This document shows, one piece after another, positions 15,362-23,480 of a stretch of 64,000 bases of DNA (positions are counted from its first letter, which is position 1; each line of letters starts with the position of its first letter). The stretch spans positions 87,315-151,314 of the forward strand of contig NZ_QYLP01000021.1 in the NCBI RefSeq assembly GCF_003614925.1, in the 5' to 3' direction. The notes under the pieces were generated by a model. The model searched no databases. It had not been told where the DNA came from and worked only from the letters and a program-made list of their open reading frames with translations. The translations under genes and the position numbers were made by a program. This DNA comes from Arthrobacter celericrescens (lineage in GTDB: Bacteria; Actinomycetota; Actinomycetes; Actinomycetales; Micrococcaceae).

Positions 15362-16308
15362 TTGGTCTTCTTCTTTGTTGAGGCGCGGCCGATCGAGGTG
15401 GAGCTGGGATCGAACGCGTCCCGCAGGCCGTCGTTCATCATGGCCAGCGAGCCGGTCAGCAGGAACATGACGGTCAGCGGCACCCAGAACATCCAGGGGA
15501 AGGAGGACACCTGGCCGGTGGCGCCGCCGATCAGCACGCCGAGGCTGACGTCGGGCAGCTTGATGCCGATGCCGATGTAGGAGAACGCCACCTCGGCGAG
15601 GATGGCGCCGGTGATGCCGCGGGTGAAGTCGAGCACCAGGAGGGAGCCGATGTTCGGGACCAGGTGGCGGCGGACGATCCGCATGGACGGCACGCCCATG
15701 TACTTGGCCGCCTTCACGTAGTCCCGCTGCATGAGGGACATGGCCAGCGAGCGGACCAGCCGGGCGGTTCCCATCCAGCTGAAGAACAGCAGGACGGCGA
15801 TCAGCAGCAGCCAGCTCGGCAGTTCCTTGAGGCTCTGGCCGCCGCCGCTCGTGGCGACCGCGACCACCAGGATGGCGGGCATCATGATGAGCGCTTCGAG
15901 GATGAAGAGCATCACCGAGTCCACCTTGCCGCCGAAGAACGCCATGCTGCAGCCGTAGACCGCGGAGATGAGCACGGACAGTCCGCCCACGATCAGGCCG
16001 ATGAGGATGGAGACCCGGGTTCCCTCGACCACCAGCGCCAGGAGGTCGATGCCAGCCTGGGAGGTGCCCAGCAGGTGCTCGGGCGAGGGGCCCATGCCGA
16101 TGTTGAGGGGATCGATGGTTTCCTTGTCCCAGGTGGTGAGGAAACCACCGAACAAGGAGAAAGCGAACAGCACCAGGAAGATGGCCAGGCCGGCCACGGC
16201 AGTCTTGTTCCGCATGAAGCGGCGGAAGATGATGCGGCCTTTACCGATGACGACGTCGGCCGCCCGGGCTTCGTCGATTTCTGCGACAGGATCGATAAGG
16301 TTCGTCAT
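15358..16308 (-). CDS. ABC transporter permease (DppC type)
   Basis: 316-residue inner-membrane subunit. An N-terminal cytoplasmic tail and first helix (AVAGLAIFLVLFAFSLF) are followed by five further helices. The EAA loop that contacts the ATPase reads YVKAAKYMGVPSMRIVRRHLVPN. The start ATG at 16308 shares one base with the TAA of the preceding permease gene, and the stop overlaps the ATPase start by 4 bases, so the operon is tightly coupled. Confidence 0.94.
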   Translation of the reverse strand: MTNLIDPVAEIDEARAADVVIGKGRIIFRRFMRNKTAVAGLAIFLVLFAFSLFGGFLTTWDKETIDPLNIGMGPSPEHLLGTSQAGIDLLALVVEGTRVSILIGLIVGGLSVLISAVYGCSMAFFGGKVDSVMLFILEALIMMPAILVVAVATSGGGQSLKELPSWLLLIAVLLFFSWMGTARLVRSLAMSLMQRDYVKAAKYMGVPSMRIVRRHLVPNIGSLLVLDFTRGITGAILAEVAFSYIGIGIKLPDVSLGVLIGGATGQVSSFPWMFWVPLTVMFLLTGSLAMMNDGLRDAFDPSSTSIGRASTKKKTK

Positions 16309-17312
16309 TACTGGGCCCTCACTCGCGGATCGACCAGGGTGGTGGCGAAGTCGGCCAGGATGGCGCCGATGGCGAAGATCACCGAGCCGTAGGCCAGCAT
16401 GGCGGTGGCCACGTTGACGTCCTGTTTGCCGATCGCGTCGATGCTCCACAGGCCCACGCCGGGCCACGCGAAGATGGCTTCGGCGAAGAAACCGCCGGTG
16501 AAGATCGCGGGGATGGTGAAGGCGATGCTCTGCGCCACCGGGATGAAGGACACCCGCAGGGCGTGCCGGGTGATGGCATGGTTCCGGGTGAGTCCCTTGG
16601 CCCGGGCGGTGCGGACGAAGTCGGCGTTGACGTTGTCCAGCAGGTACTGACGCTGGGCGATCTGGTACCCCGCCCAGCCGAACACGGTCATCGCGAAGGT
16701 GGGCACGGCGTAGTGGGCCACCAGGTCGACGAACGCCGGCCAGCCGGGCTCGATTCCCGGCGTCGAGATGCCGGTGACGAAGAAGATGCGCTCCCCCACG
16801 GCGTCGTTGACGCCGATGGCTCCCAACTGCACCAGGAAGTAGGCGATCGGGGCGGGCAGGATGTGCACCAGGTAGCTGTAGGAGGTGATGGCGCGGTCCT
16901 GGAACTTGTACTGCCGGGCCGCCGAATACACGCCCAGGGCCACGCCGATGATGAGCGTGAGGATGATCGATGCGAGGAAGAGCCGGGTGGAAATCATCAC
17001 GCGGTCCGCGAATTCGGCGTTCACGTAGGCGCCGTTGGGGCTGCGGCCCCAGTCCCAGCGGGTGAGGATGCCGCCGAGCCACTGGACGTAGCGTTCCCAG
17101 GGATTCAGGTTGGGGTCCAGGCCCAGGAGGCGGAAGGAGTTGGCCACCTGCTCGGGGGTGGGCCGCGGGATCTTTTCCTGTTCCAGCAGCGCGGGCTTGA
17201 GCGAGCTCACTGCCAGGAAGTATCCGGCCGACGTGGTCAGGAAGATCATCACCACGTAGATGAGGGCACGTTTGCCCAGATAGCGGAGCATCTGCATCCA
17301 ATCGTGAAACAT
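16308..17312 (-). CDS. ABC transporter permease (DppB type)
   Basis: 334-residue inner-membrane subunit and first gene of the five-component importer operon. Six helices are visible, the first at about 14-34 (ALIYVVMIFLTTSAGYFLAV), and the EAA loop is FVRTARAKGLTRNHAITRHALR. The periplasmic region between helices 1 and 2 is larger than average. The chosen ATG has only a weak GAAG before it; ATGs at codons 6 and 8 are also possible. A TTCGAAG-N6-CTTCGAA palindrome sits directly in front of the start. Confidence 0.92.
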   Translation of the reverse strand: MFHDWMQMLRYLGKRALIYVVMIFLTTSAGYFLAVSSLKPALLEQEKIPRPTPEQVANSFRLLGLDPNLNPWERYVQWLGGILTRWDWGRSPNGAYVNAEFADRVMISTRLFLASIILTLIIGVALGVYSAARQYKFQDRAITSYSYLVHILPAPIAYFLVQLGAIGVNDAVGERIFFVTGISTPGIEPGWPAFVDLVAHYAVPTFAMTVFGWAGYQIAQRQYLLDNVNADFVRTARAKGLTRNHAITRHALRVSFIPVAQSIAFTIPAIFTGGFFAEAIFAWPGVGLWSIDAIGKQDVNVATAMLAYGSVIFAIGAILADFATTLVDPRVRAQ

Positions 17313-17316
17313 TAAC

Positions 17317-17336
17317 TTCGAAGGATGTGCTTCGAA
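17317..17336. promoter_or_regulatory. Inverted repeat immediately upstream of the ABC operon
   Basis: TTCGAAG (17317-17323), six bases, then CTTCGAA (17330-17336): a perfect 7-bp inverted repeat, each half itself palindromic. It is only 4 bases from the dppB-like start codon, so it could be an operator at the transcription start or an RNA structure hiding the translation start. Confidence 0.45.
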
Positions 17337-17463
17337 TCACATCCCAGAGGAAGCTATCACATGGAAAGGCACAGGAATTGCCAAGGCGCCAAGTCAAGCG
17401 GCTGGTGTCCGGATCGTTATCAACGGATCACGGACGTTGGCGCTCGTCAGGAAGGGAAAACGG

Positions 17464-18093
17464 TCACTTCGCGTCGGGCGGGCAGCCCAGGAGGCGGCCG
17501 GCAAATTCGCGCCAGCCGGCCTCGATGCGGGCAACTTCGATCCCCTGGCTGCGCAGCGCGTAGAGCACCCGCTCGGGGTCGAGGGTAGCGATCAGGAACG
17601 ACGCCATCAGCCAGGGATCGCGGTCAACACCGGCCTCACGCAGCAGCATTTCGATATGGCGGTGCCAGAGCAGGGCGGGCGGCGCCGCGTGACGGTTGTG
17701 TGGCGAGTGCTCCGAAGCCCGGGCGAGCTCCCCGTACTTGTCGATGTACCTGATCCGGGCCTCGCCGAAGGCCATGAGGCGTTCCACCGGCGGCGCGCCG
17801 GGGCCCAGCGGCGGGGGGCCGAAGATGAACCGCTGCTGGAACTCGGCCTCGGCGTCGCTCAGCAAGGTCATCATCAGGCCCGCACGGTTACCGAAACGGC
17901 GGAAGACCGTCCCTTTGCCCACCTCAGCCCGGCAGGCAAGCATGTCCATGGTGACGGCGTCGACGCCATGTTCGGCAACAAGCTCCCTGGCAGCCTGCAG
18001 GAGACGCTCGCGGTTGCGGGCGGCGTCGCTGCGCTCGGGCTGCGGCCCCGAAGAACCCTCCGGGCGGATTGGGATGAGGCTCACAAAAAACAT
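17464..18093 (-). CDS. TetR-family transcriptional regulator
   Basis: 209 residues from the first ATG; a leaderless GTG start at 18084 (206 residues) may be the true one because TAGAAT, a good -10 box, covers the ATG. The N-terminal helix-turn-helix reads AVTMDMLACRAEVGKGTVFRRFGNRAGL, and the C-terminal ligand domain (about 85-209) is all-helical and variable. It is divergent from the FMN reductase gene with a 20-bp imperfect palindrome at 18112-18131 between them. Expected: represses the reductase and itself, released by a small hydrophobic or quinone-like ligand. Confidence 0.9.
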   Translation of the reverse strand: MFFVSLIPIRPEGSSGPQPERSDAARNRERLLQAARELVAEHGVDAVTMDMLACRAEVGKGTVFRRFGNRAGLMMTLLSDAEAEFQQRFIFGPPPLGPGAPPVERLMAFGEARIRYIDKYGELARASEHSPHNRHAAPPALLWHRHIEMLLREAGVDRDPWLMASFLIATLDPERVLYALRSQGIEVARIEAGWREFAGRLLGCPPDAK

Positions 18094-18111
18094 TCTAGTC
18101 TCGGGAATACA

Positions 18112-18131
18112 AAGCGGACCGCAGTCCGTTT
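18112..18131. promoter_or_regulatory. TetR-type operator between regulator and FMN reductase
   Basis: AAGCGGACCGCAGTCCGTTT matches its reverse complement at 16 of 20 positions, with a perfect CGGAC-N4-GTCCG core. It overlaps the presumed -35 region of the TetR gene and lies 80 bases before the reductase ATG. Confidence 0.65.
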
Positions 18132-18210
18132 AGCTAGGTGAAAGGCAGGCATCCAGCCTCAGATCAAGCGCCCGACGGCTCCGGCCGCGGACAGAAGCAA
18201 GGAGTTTCCC

Positions 18211-18774
18211 ATGACCACGAACACCGTTCTCGCACTGGTTGGCAGCCTTCGCGCCGACTCCCACAACCGCAAGCTCGCCGAAGCCATCGCCCTGAACGCC
18301 CCGGAAGGCGTCGACGTGCAGGTCTACGGCTCCCTCGGCACCATCCCGTTCTACAACGAAGACATCGACGTCGAAGGCCAGGTTCCCGCTGAAGCCGCCG
18401 CCCTGCGCGCCGCCGCTGCAGGTGCCGACGCCCTGCTGCTGGTCACCCCGGAGCACAACGGCACCATGCCCGCCTCGCTCAAGAACGCCATCGACTGGCT
18501 GTCCCGCCCCTTCGGCGCCGGCGCCCTCGCCGGTAAGCCGACCGCCGTCGTCGGAACCGCCTTCGGCCAGTACGGCGGAGTCTGGGCACAGGACGAAGCC
18601 CGCAAGGCCGTCGGCATCGCCGGCGCCAAGGTGCTGGAGGACGTCAAGCTGGCCGTCCCGGGTTCCATGATCCGTTTCGCCGAGCTGCACCCGAAGGACG
18701 ACGCCGAGGTCGTCGACCAGATCAAGGGCATCTTCGAGCCGCTGACCGCAGTCGCAGAAGAGGCCGCCGCCTGA
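18211..18774 (+). CDS. NADPH-dependent FMN reductase / quinone reductase family protein
   Basis: 187-residue flavodoxin-fold enzyme that uses NAD(P)H to reduce FMN or quinones. Seen: N-terminal ALVGSLRADSHNRKLAEA phosphate loop, TPEHNGTMPASLKNAIDWLSRP (the hallmark PEYN-like flavin loop), and GGVWAQDEAR. A clear AAGGAG ribosome-binding site precedes the ATG. It is divergent from and probably repressed by the TetR protein at 17464-18093. The likely role is detoxification of quinones or electrophiles. It ends in a strong terminator. Confidence 0.92.
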   Translation: MTTNTVLALVGSLRADSHNRKLAEAIALNAPEGVDVQVYGSLGTIPFYNEDIDVEGQVPAEAAALRAAAAGADALLLVTPEHNGTMPASLKNAIDWLSRPFGAGALAGKPTAVVGTAFGQYGGVWAQDEARKAVGIAGAKVLEDVKLAVPGSMIRFAELHPKDDAEVVDQIKGIFEPLTAVAEEAAA

Positions 18775-18795
18775 CCCTTCCTGAGGTCTTAGCCC

Positions 18796-18838
18796 AGGCC
18801 CCGTTCCGCCCGGATTTCCGGGCCGGACGGGGCCTTTT
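18796..18838 (+). terminator. Rho-independent terminator after the FMN reductase
   Basis: AGGCCCCG at 18796-18803 pairs with CGGGGCCT at 18828-18835, with further pairing inside (CCCGG with CCGGG), followed by TTTT. The T run and position 22 bases after the stop make this convincing. Confidence 0.8.
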
Positions 18839-18993
18839 GCGTCTCGTTCGGCACGCTACCAATCCGTGACGGAGCTGATGCCGAACCGTCACCCCGGCGG
18901 CATTTCGCGGCGAATTCACCGGACTTACGGTTGAAGCAGGAGGCGGCAACGTGGGCAGTGCGCACGGGGCCGCCGGATAGCTCGGAGGCTGTC

Positions 18994-19854
18994 ATGGTGG
19001 GCATGCGCGGATTCGGACGCTCGACGGCGGGCGCCCCGCCGCGCGGCGGCCTGGCCTTCGGTTCGCTGCTCGCGTGCGGCCTGGTTTTCGGGCTCGGCGG
19101 CTGCGCGTATCCCGCGAGCCTGGCACCCGGGCCGACCCTACCGGCGGCCATCACGGCAAGCAGTCCCGCGGTCACCGCGCCCCCTGCGCTGCCCGCCGGA
19201 TCGGTTCCAGCGACGTCGTCCGCGGCCCCACCGGCAGCTGAGCCCGCCGCGCCGGGGGCCACCTCCCCCGGCGCAGGCGGCCACACCATCCCGGCCACGC
19301 CGCCGGCTGCGGTTTCGCCCGGCGTCCCTCCCGTGGCGCCTTCCACCGGAGCGACACCGACGGCGACGGCAGGCGCGTCACCGGGCTCCCGCACGGGCGC
19401 GCCGGAAGATCTCACGGTGCTCACCGGCCCGGCCATCTACCTCGTGGCAATCGACGACGGCGGCCGACGCGGCGCCCGCTTCGGCTGCAATGACAGCCTG
19501 GTCGCCGTGCACTCCGTTCCCGGACAGCCCGGGCAGGCATCCACGGGCACCTCGGCCGCCTCGCCGGACCCCGTGGAGACCGTGATGACCCGGCTGCTGG
19601 CCCCGGACGCCGTCCCGGCCGGCTCGGGTCTGTACAGCGCCCTTGCCGCCTCGGCCCTGACGTACGTTTCGGGCCGGTTGGACGGCGCCACGGCCGTTGT
19701 CGACTTCCGCGGCGAACTGCGTCAGGGCGGCGTGTGCGACAGCCCCCGGATCGACGCCCAGCTCACCCAGACCGCCATCGCCGCGACGGGCGCATCCCGC
19801 GCTGACATCCGGATCAACGGGCGCCCCTTGGCGGAGTTCCTGGACCTGCGGTAG
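18994..19854 (+). CDS. Lipoprotein with C-terminal GerMN domain
   Basis: 286 residues from ATG 18994, chosen because GGAGG at 18984-18988 gives ideal spacing. Signal peptide with lipobox LGGC (about residue 37), a long Ala/Pro/Thr-rich linker (about 45-140), then a GerMN domain (about 148-286) with VYLVA-like first strand, VETVMTRLLAPD, GLYSALAA and the TAVVDFRGELRQ strand. GerMN domains occur in sporulation proteins and in the LpqB lipoprotein of actinobacteria, where they bind cell-envelope partners. Function here is probably envelope-related; no operon partner is visible. Confidence 0.78.
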   Translation: MVGMRGFGRSTAGAPPRGGLAFGSLLACGLVFGLGGCAYPASLAPGPTLPAAITASSPAVTAPPALPAGSVPATSSAAPPAAEPAAPGATSPGAGGHTIPATPPAAVSPGVPPVAPSTGATPTATAGASPGSRTGAPEDLTVLTGPAIYLVAIDDGGRRGARFGCNDSLVAVHSVPGQPGQASTGTSAASPDPVETVMTRLLAPDAVPAGSGLYSALAASALTYVSGRLDGATAVVDFRGELRQGGVCDSPRIDAQLTQTAIAATGASRADIRINGRPLAEFLDLR

Positions 19855-19913
19855 CAGGGCGGACAAATACGACTCGGCCCCGATACGGCGACGGCTGTCC
19901 GGGGGGCGGCTGC

Positions 19914-20450
19914 TCATGACGTGGCGATCGCGATCAGGCGCCGCAAGGCCCAGGCCATCCGCACCAGCCCGAGCGCCGCGGCGAAGCCGAGCCCGAACAC
20001 CACCGCCTCAATGGGCCAGACGCCGGTGACGCCGTCGCCCTCCACCAGGATTGCCGCCAACGCTGCCACCAGGAGGGCGGCCAACACCGGGATGACGGAA
20101 AGGAACGCTTCGCCGATCTGCCGCCGGTGGTCCGGCGCAAGCCGCTCCAGGGGCAGGGCCCGCTGCCCCGGCGGTGCCTTCTTGCCCAGCACGTTCACCA
20201 GCATGGAAACGCTGCTCAGGATCAGGCCGGCCACGGCGCCGGACAGGGTGGCCAGGGTCTGGAAAAGGGTGCGGCGCGAGTCTTCGGCGACGCCTTCGAT
20301 CATGAACGGCTGCGCCCAGGCCGCGGACGCCGCAAGCCAGGCGCCCACCGCCACCGCCGCCCACAGCAGGTCCGCGCGGGGATGCTGCAGGAACCAGCGC
20401 CACGCGGCGCCTCGGCGAGGGTGGCCGATCTCGACGTTGTACAGGCTCAC
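19914..20450 (-). CDS. Four-helix membrane protein of a two-gene module
   Basis: 178 residues. Hydrophobic helices at about 28-47, 65-88, 116-136 and 143-165. The segment RRTLFQTLATLSGAVAGL resembles the 'isoleucine/leucine-rich second helix after a basic loop' seen in small membrane effectors of unknown function. The start overlaps the stop of the 337-residue partner by 4 bases, so the pair is co-translated. I do not recognise a named family. A role as membrane effector controlled by the partner is possible but only inferred from architecture. Confidence 0.65.
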   Translation of the reverse strand: MSLYNVEIGHPRRGAAWRWFLQHPRADLLWAAVAVGAWLAASAAWAQPFMIEGVAEDSRRTLFQTLATLSGAVAGLILSSVSMLVNVLGKKAPPGQRALPLERLAPDHRRQIGEAFLSVIPVLAALLVAALAAILVEGDGVTGVWPIEAVVFGLGFAAALGLVRMAWALRRLIAIATS

Positions 20451-21460
20451 CGCGCAGCACCTCCCGCCAAGGCATGTTCTCCAGCCGCTGCCTGTTCTCC
20501 CGCGGTTGCCTGTTCCATTGCAGTCGCCGCAGCCAAGCGGGGCACCACGGAGTTGTCAGGCATTCCAGTCACCTCCGGCAAAGTCCTGGCGAAGAACTCT
20601 TCGTGATTCTGCGCCTGATTGCGCAGGATTTCCACCGCTTCGGCCGCGGCGCGGGCCGGATCGTTGAAGGCGTCGGCGTCGACGTCCACGTAGGAAATGA
20701 ACCGTTCCTTGAGCAGGTCCACCACCTCCCGGTCGCCGCTGACGGAGTTCTTGCCTTCGGCCACCACGTGGTCGAACTGCTCCATGGATCCGGCCCGCCG
20801 GAACACCTCGATCAGGTGCTGGATGCGTTCCCGGATCCGCTGTTTGTCCCGCGCGCTGCCGCTGCGGCCGACGCTGAGGGATACCCGGAACGTGCCTTCG
20901 CTCATGAGGCGCGAGGCGCTGTCCAGCACGTCCGCCCATTCGCCGCCCATGGATGTCCCGGACAGGCGCCCGGCCGGCAGCGAAAACTCGAAGCGGCTGA
21001 CGTCCAGGCGTTCCAGGATGTCCTCCACATCTTCGCGGACAACAGGAACAAGGCCTGGCTCCAGCCCGAGCATCCCGCCAAGATACTCCCCGAGCCGCGC
21101 CGCCCGCGGGCCGTTGCCGCTGCCCAGCACCGCCAGCACGTTCCGTTTCAGGAAGGCGAAGTAGGTGGTCTCCAGGAGGTGGTCGCCGGCGTCGAGCGGC
21201 AGCGCTTTCCGGCGCCCCGCACTGTCCCCCACGCTCGGCAGGTTCCCGCCGCGCACCCGGTCCAGCAGCAGCACCGGAAAGGGCGCGACGGCGGCCGCCT
21301 GGGCGAGCAGGACGGTTCCGTCGGCGCAGCGGAAGTGGCGGTCGACGCCGTCGTCCTCAGCCTCCCGCAGCACCTCGGCCACCCGGCGCGCGGGAAACGG
21401 CCGGAACAGCCCCTCGCCGCTCATCTGGTCGATCCGCCAGAACTGCACGCTTCGTTTCAC
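20447..21460 (-). CDS. Soluble protein of unknown function, partner of the four-helix membrane protein
   Basis: 337 residues, no signal or helices. The N-terminus (MKRSVQFWRID) starts with a strand. The middle has a notable pattern LLETTYFAFLKRNVLAVLGSGNGPRAARLGEYL, and the rest is mixed alpha/beta with conserved-looking basic and acidic residues. The layout is reminiscent of DUF6731-like proteins, but I cannot confirm membership. The C-terminus is made of three degenerate six-residue repeats of the EQATAG kind. The gene overlaps the membrane protein gene by 4 bases and there is no clear promoter motif upstream. Confidence 0.65.
   Translation of the reverse strand: MKRSVQFWRIDQMSGEGLFRPFPARRVAEVLREAEDDGVDRHFRCADGTVLLAQAAAVAPFPVLLLDRVRGGNLPSVGDSAGRRKALPLDAGDHLLETTYFAFLKRNVLAVLGSGNGPRAARLGEYLGGMLGLEPGLVPVVREDVEDILERLDVSRFEFSLPAGRLSGTSMGGEWADVLDSASRLMSEGTFRVSLSVGRSGSARDKQRIRERIQHLIEVFRRAGSMEQFDHVVAEGKNSVSGDREVVDLLKERFISYVDVDADAFNDPARAAAEAVEILRNQAQNHEEFFARTLPEVTGMPDNSVVPRLAAATAMEQATAGEQAAAGEHALAGGAAR
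20475..20528. repeat. Three tandem 18-bp degenerate repeats at the end of the soluble-protein gene
   Basis: Units at 20475-20492, 20493-20510 and 20511-20528 all begin TGTTC and keep the 18-base period, encoding the EQATAG/EQAAAG/AMEQ-type tail. In-frame repeats like these can vary in copy number between strains. Confidence 0.6.
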
Positions 21461-21599
21461 CAGCCCACCATCCTGCGCCTTGTCCTGCGACCGCCCTCAA
21501 ACTGCACCCGCCCCTCAAACTGCCCTTGTGCCAAAGCTACGCCGGGGCACCGACATTCACACCGGCGTCGGCCGCCGAACGGACAGTAAAGAAACATCT

Positions 21600-21631
21600 G
21601 TTGCCCAATTGGCAACTCTGGGGAGTATCCT
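21600..21631 (+). promoter_or_regulatory. Promoter with palindromic operator for a leaderless aminotransferase mRNA
   Basis: GTTGCC (21600-21605) and GGCAAC (21611-21616) form an inverted repeat that overlaps a TTGCCC -35-like box. TATCCT at 21626-21631 is a good -10 box and lies 7 bases before the GTG at 21639, so transcription would begin at the start codon. Confidence 0.45.
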
Positions 21632-21638
21632 GTTCACT

Positions 21639-22949
21639 GTGACCCACGAAACACTGGACGCCGGGCCGGAGTTGCCCGCCGAAGCGATCGATGCCATCGA
21701 GAGGGCTGCCACCGCAGCCCACCGCCACGAGGAACTCTTCTCGGAGCGCGCCGCCAACATCAAGCAGTCAGCCGTACGGGACGTCTTCGACATCTCCATG
21801 CGGCCGGGCCTGGTGTCCCTTGCAGGCGGAAACCCCTACCTTCAGTCCCTGCCCCTCGAAAAGCTCGGGCAGACCGCAGCGCAGATCATCGCCGCGGAGG
21901 GCATGACCGCACTGCAGTACGGCGGCGGCCAGGGCACCGCCGAACTGCGCACCCAGATCTGCGAGATCATGGCGGCCGAAGGCATCACCGACGCCCGGCC
22001 GGAGAACGTGGTCATCACGGCAGGCTCCCAGTCCGCGCAGGACGTCGCCACCAAGGTCTTCTGCGATCCGGGCGACGTGGTCCTCGCGGAAAACCCCACC
22101 TACGTTGGCGCCCTGAACACTTTCGAGGCCTACCAGGTCCAGGTCGAAACGGTGGAGATGGACGGCGACGGCCTGGTCCCGGAGATCCTCGAATCCCGGA
22201 TCGCCGAGTTGCAGGCGCAGGGCAAGAACATCAAGTTCCTCTACACGATCCCCAACTTCAACAACCCCTCGGGGATCACCCTCGCCGCCGAGCGCCGCCA
22301 GCGGATCGTCGATATATGCCGCAAGGCGAATATTCTGGTGCTGGAGGACAACCCGTACGGCCTGCTGCGCTTCGACGGCAAGCCGCTGGCGCCGATGCGG
22401 GCCCAAAACGCCCACGACGTCATCTACATGGGTTCGTTCTCGAAGATCTTCGCACCAGGACTCCGCATCGGCTGGGCCCTTGTGCCGGAGCACCTGCAGC
22501 GGCGCTTCTACCTGGCCTCCGAGGCCGTGACGCTGTGCCCGCCGACGCTGAACCAGATGCTCATCTCGGCCTACCTGCGCGATTATGACTGGCGCGGCCA
22601 GATCGAAACGTATCGAGCGCTCTACGAGGAGCGCTGCGCGGCCCTGCTCTCCGCACTGGATGAGTACATGCCCGAGGGCCTGAGCTGGACGCGGCCCGAC
22701 GGCGGCTTCTTCGTCTGGGTGACGCTGCCCCAGGGTGTTGACACCTATCCGCTGCTCCAGAAGGCGATCGATGCGGGCGTCGTGTTCATCCCCGGTGCGG
22801 CCTTCACGCCGTCGGACGGTCCATCCAACAAGCTGCGTTTGGCGTTCAGCGCCGTGCCTCCCGATACTATTGCCGAAGGCGTCCGGAGACTCTCGAACGT
22901 ACTCACGGAAGCAATTGAAAAAAGGTCCAGCAAAGGAGCAGATCTATGA
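21639..22949 (+). CDS. PLP-dependent aminotransferase, class I/II
   Basis: 436 residues from GTG 21639. The fold-type I aminotransferase core starts near residue 50 (GLVSLAGGNPYLQSLPL). Seen: YGGGQGTAELR, the TAGSQSAQDV phosphate loop, NPTYVGA, the cofactor Asn/Asp/Tyr region IPNFNNPSG and EDNPYG, and the Schiff-base lysine in GSFSKIFAPGLRIGW. The pattern matches the 2-aminoadipate/LysN-like or valine-pyruvate-like branch rather than MocR regulators, since no DNA-binding domain is attached. It is coupled to the stress-protein gene by an ATGA overlap. Confidence 0.88.
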   Translation: MTHETLDAGPELPAEAIDAIERAATAAHRHEELFSERAANIKQSAVRDVFDISMRPGLVSLAGGNPYLQSLPLEKLGQTAAQIIAAEGMTALQYGGGQGTAELRTQICEIMAAEGITDARPENVVITAGSQSAQDVATKVFCDPGDVVLAENPTYVGALNTFEAYQVQVETVEMDGDGLVPEILESRIAELQAQGKNIKFLYTIPNFNNPSGITLAAERRQRIVDICRKANILVLEDNPYGLLRFDGKPLAPMRAQNAHDVIYMGSFSKIFAPGLRIGWALVPEHLQRRFYLASEAVTLCPPTLNQMLISAYLRDYDWRGQIETYRALYEERCAALLSALDEYMPEGLSWTRPDGGFFVWVTLPQGVDTYPLLQKAIDAGVVFIPGAAFTPSDGPSNKLRLAFSAVPPDTIAEGVRRLSNVLTEAIEKRSSKGADL

Positions 22950-23377
22950 GCGGTGTAGTCCTCGTCGGCGTCGACGGAAGCGAAACGGCACGTCGGGCGG
23001 CCGAGTCGGCCAGGCGGCTGGCAACGGCACTCGAAGCCGAGCTGCGCGTCGTCACGGCATTTGAAAGCGACCGCGTTGAAATCGTCGAAAGCGGCGCCGA
23101 CAAGTGGGTCCTCTCCGATGCGGACGCCGCGGAAAAGGTTGCCCGCACCATCGCCGGCGAACTCGCCTCCGCGCAGCTGCAGACCAGCTTCGGCGCCATC
23201 CGCGGCAAGGCCGGCGAGGCCCTCGTCAAGGAAGCCGAGCGCGTGGACGCCCAGCTGATCGTGGTTGGAAACCGCCGCATGCAGGGCCTCGGCCGCATCC
23301 TCGGCAGCGTGGCGAACACGGTGGCGCACAACGCCCCCTGCGACGTCTACATCGCCAAGACGGACGAACCCGCCTAA
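22946..23377 (+). CDS. Universal stress protein (UspA family)
   Basis: 143-residue single-domain Usp. The N-terminal VVLVGVDGSETARRA and the ATP-binding loop G-N-R-R-M-Q-G-L-G-R-I-L-G-S-V (G2xG9xG[S/T] pattern) are intact, so it should bind ATP. It overlaps the aminotransferase stop by 4 bases. The family helps survival under starvation or low oxygen. A very strong terminator follows. Confidence 0.93.
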   Translation: MSGVVLVGVDGSETARRAAESARRLATALEAELRVVTAFESDRVEIVESGADKWVLSDADAAEKVARTIAGELASAQLQTSFGAIRGKAGEALVKEAERVDAQLIVVGNRRMQGLGRILGSVANTVAHNAPCDVYIAKTDEPA

Positions 23378-23400
23378 GGCAGGCCATCGGGCAGGTTACG

Positions 23401-23443
23401 GAGCCGGCCGGTTCCCTGGTGAAAACCGGGAACCGGCCGGCTC
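23401..23443 (+). terminator. Strong hairpin terminator after the universal stress protein gene
   Basis: A perfect 16-bp inverted repeat, GAGCCGGCCGGTTCCC (23401-23416) and GGGAACCGGCCGGCTC (23428-23443), with an 11-base loop, starts 23 bases after the stop. Confidence 0.85.
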
Positions 23444-23480
23444 TTGCCTTGCCGCGGGGAGGTCCTGCCGCGGCACCGGT

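Noticed and set aside
18796..18930. CRISPR or tRNA-like structure in GC-rich inverted repeats across the window
   Set aside because: The repeats are single hairpins fitting terminators; no regular direct repeats with spacers and no cloverleaf with a CCA-type end were seen.
20447..21460. Identifying the soluble plus membrane pair as the Kiwa defence system
   Set aside because: The gene order is reversed and the soluble protein does not resemble KwaB as far as I can recall.
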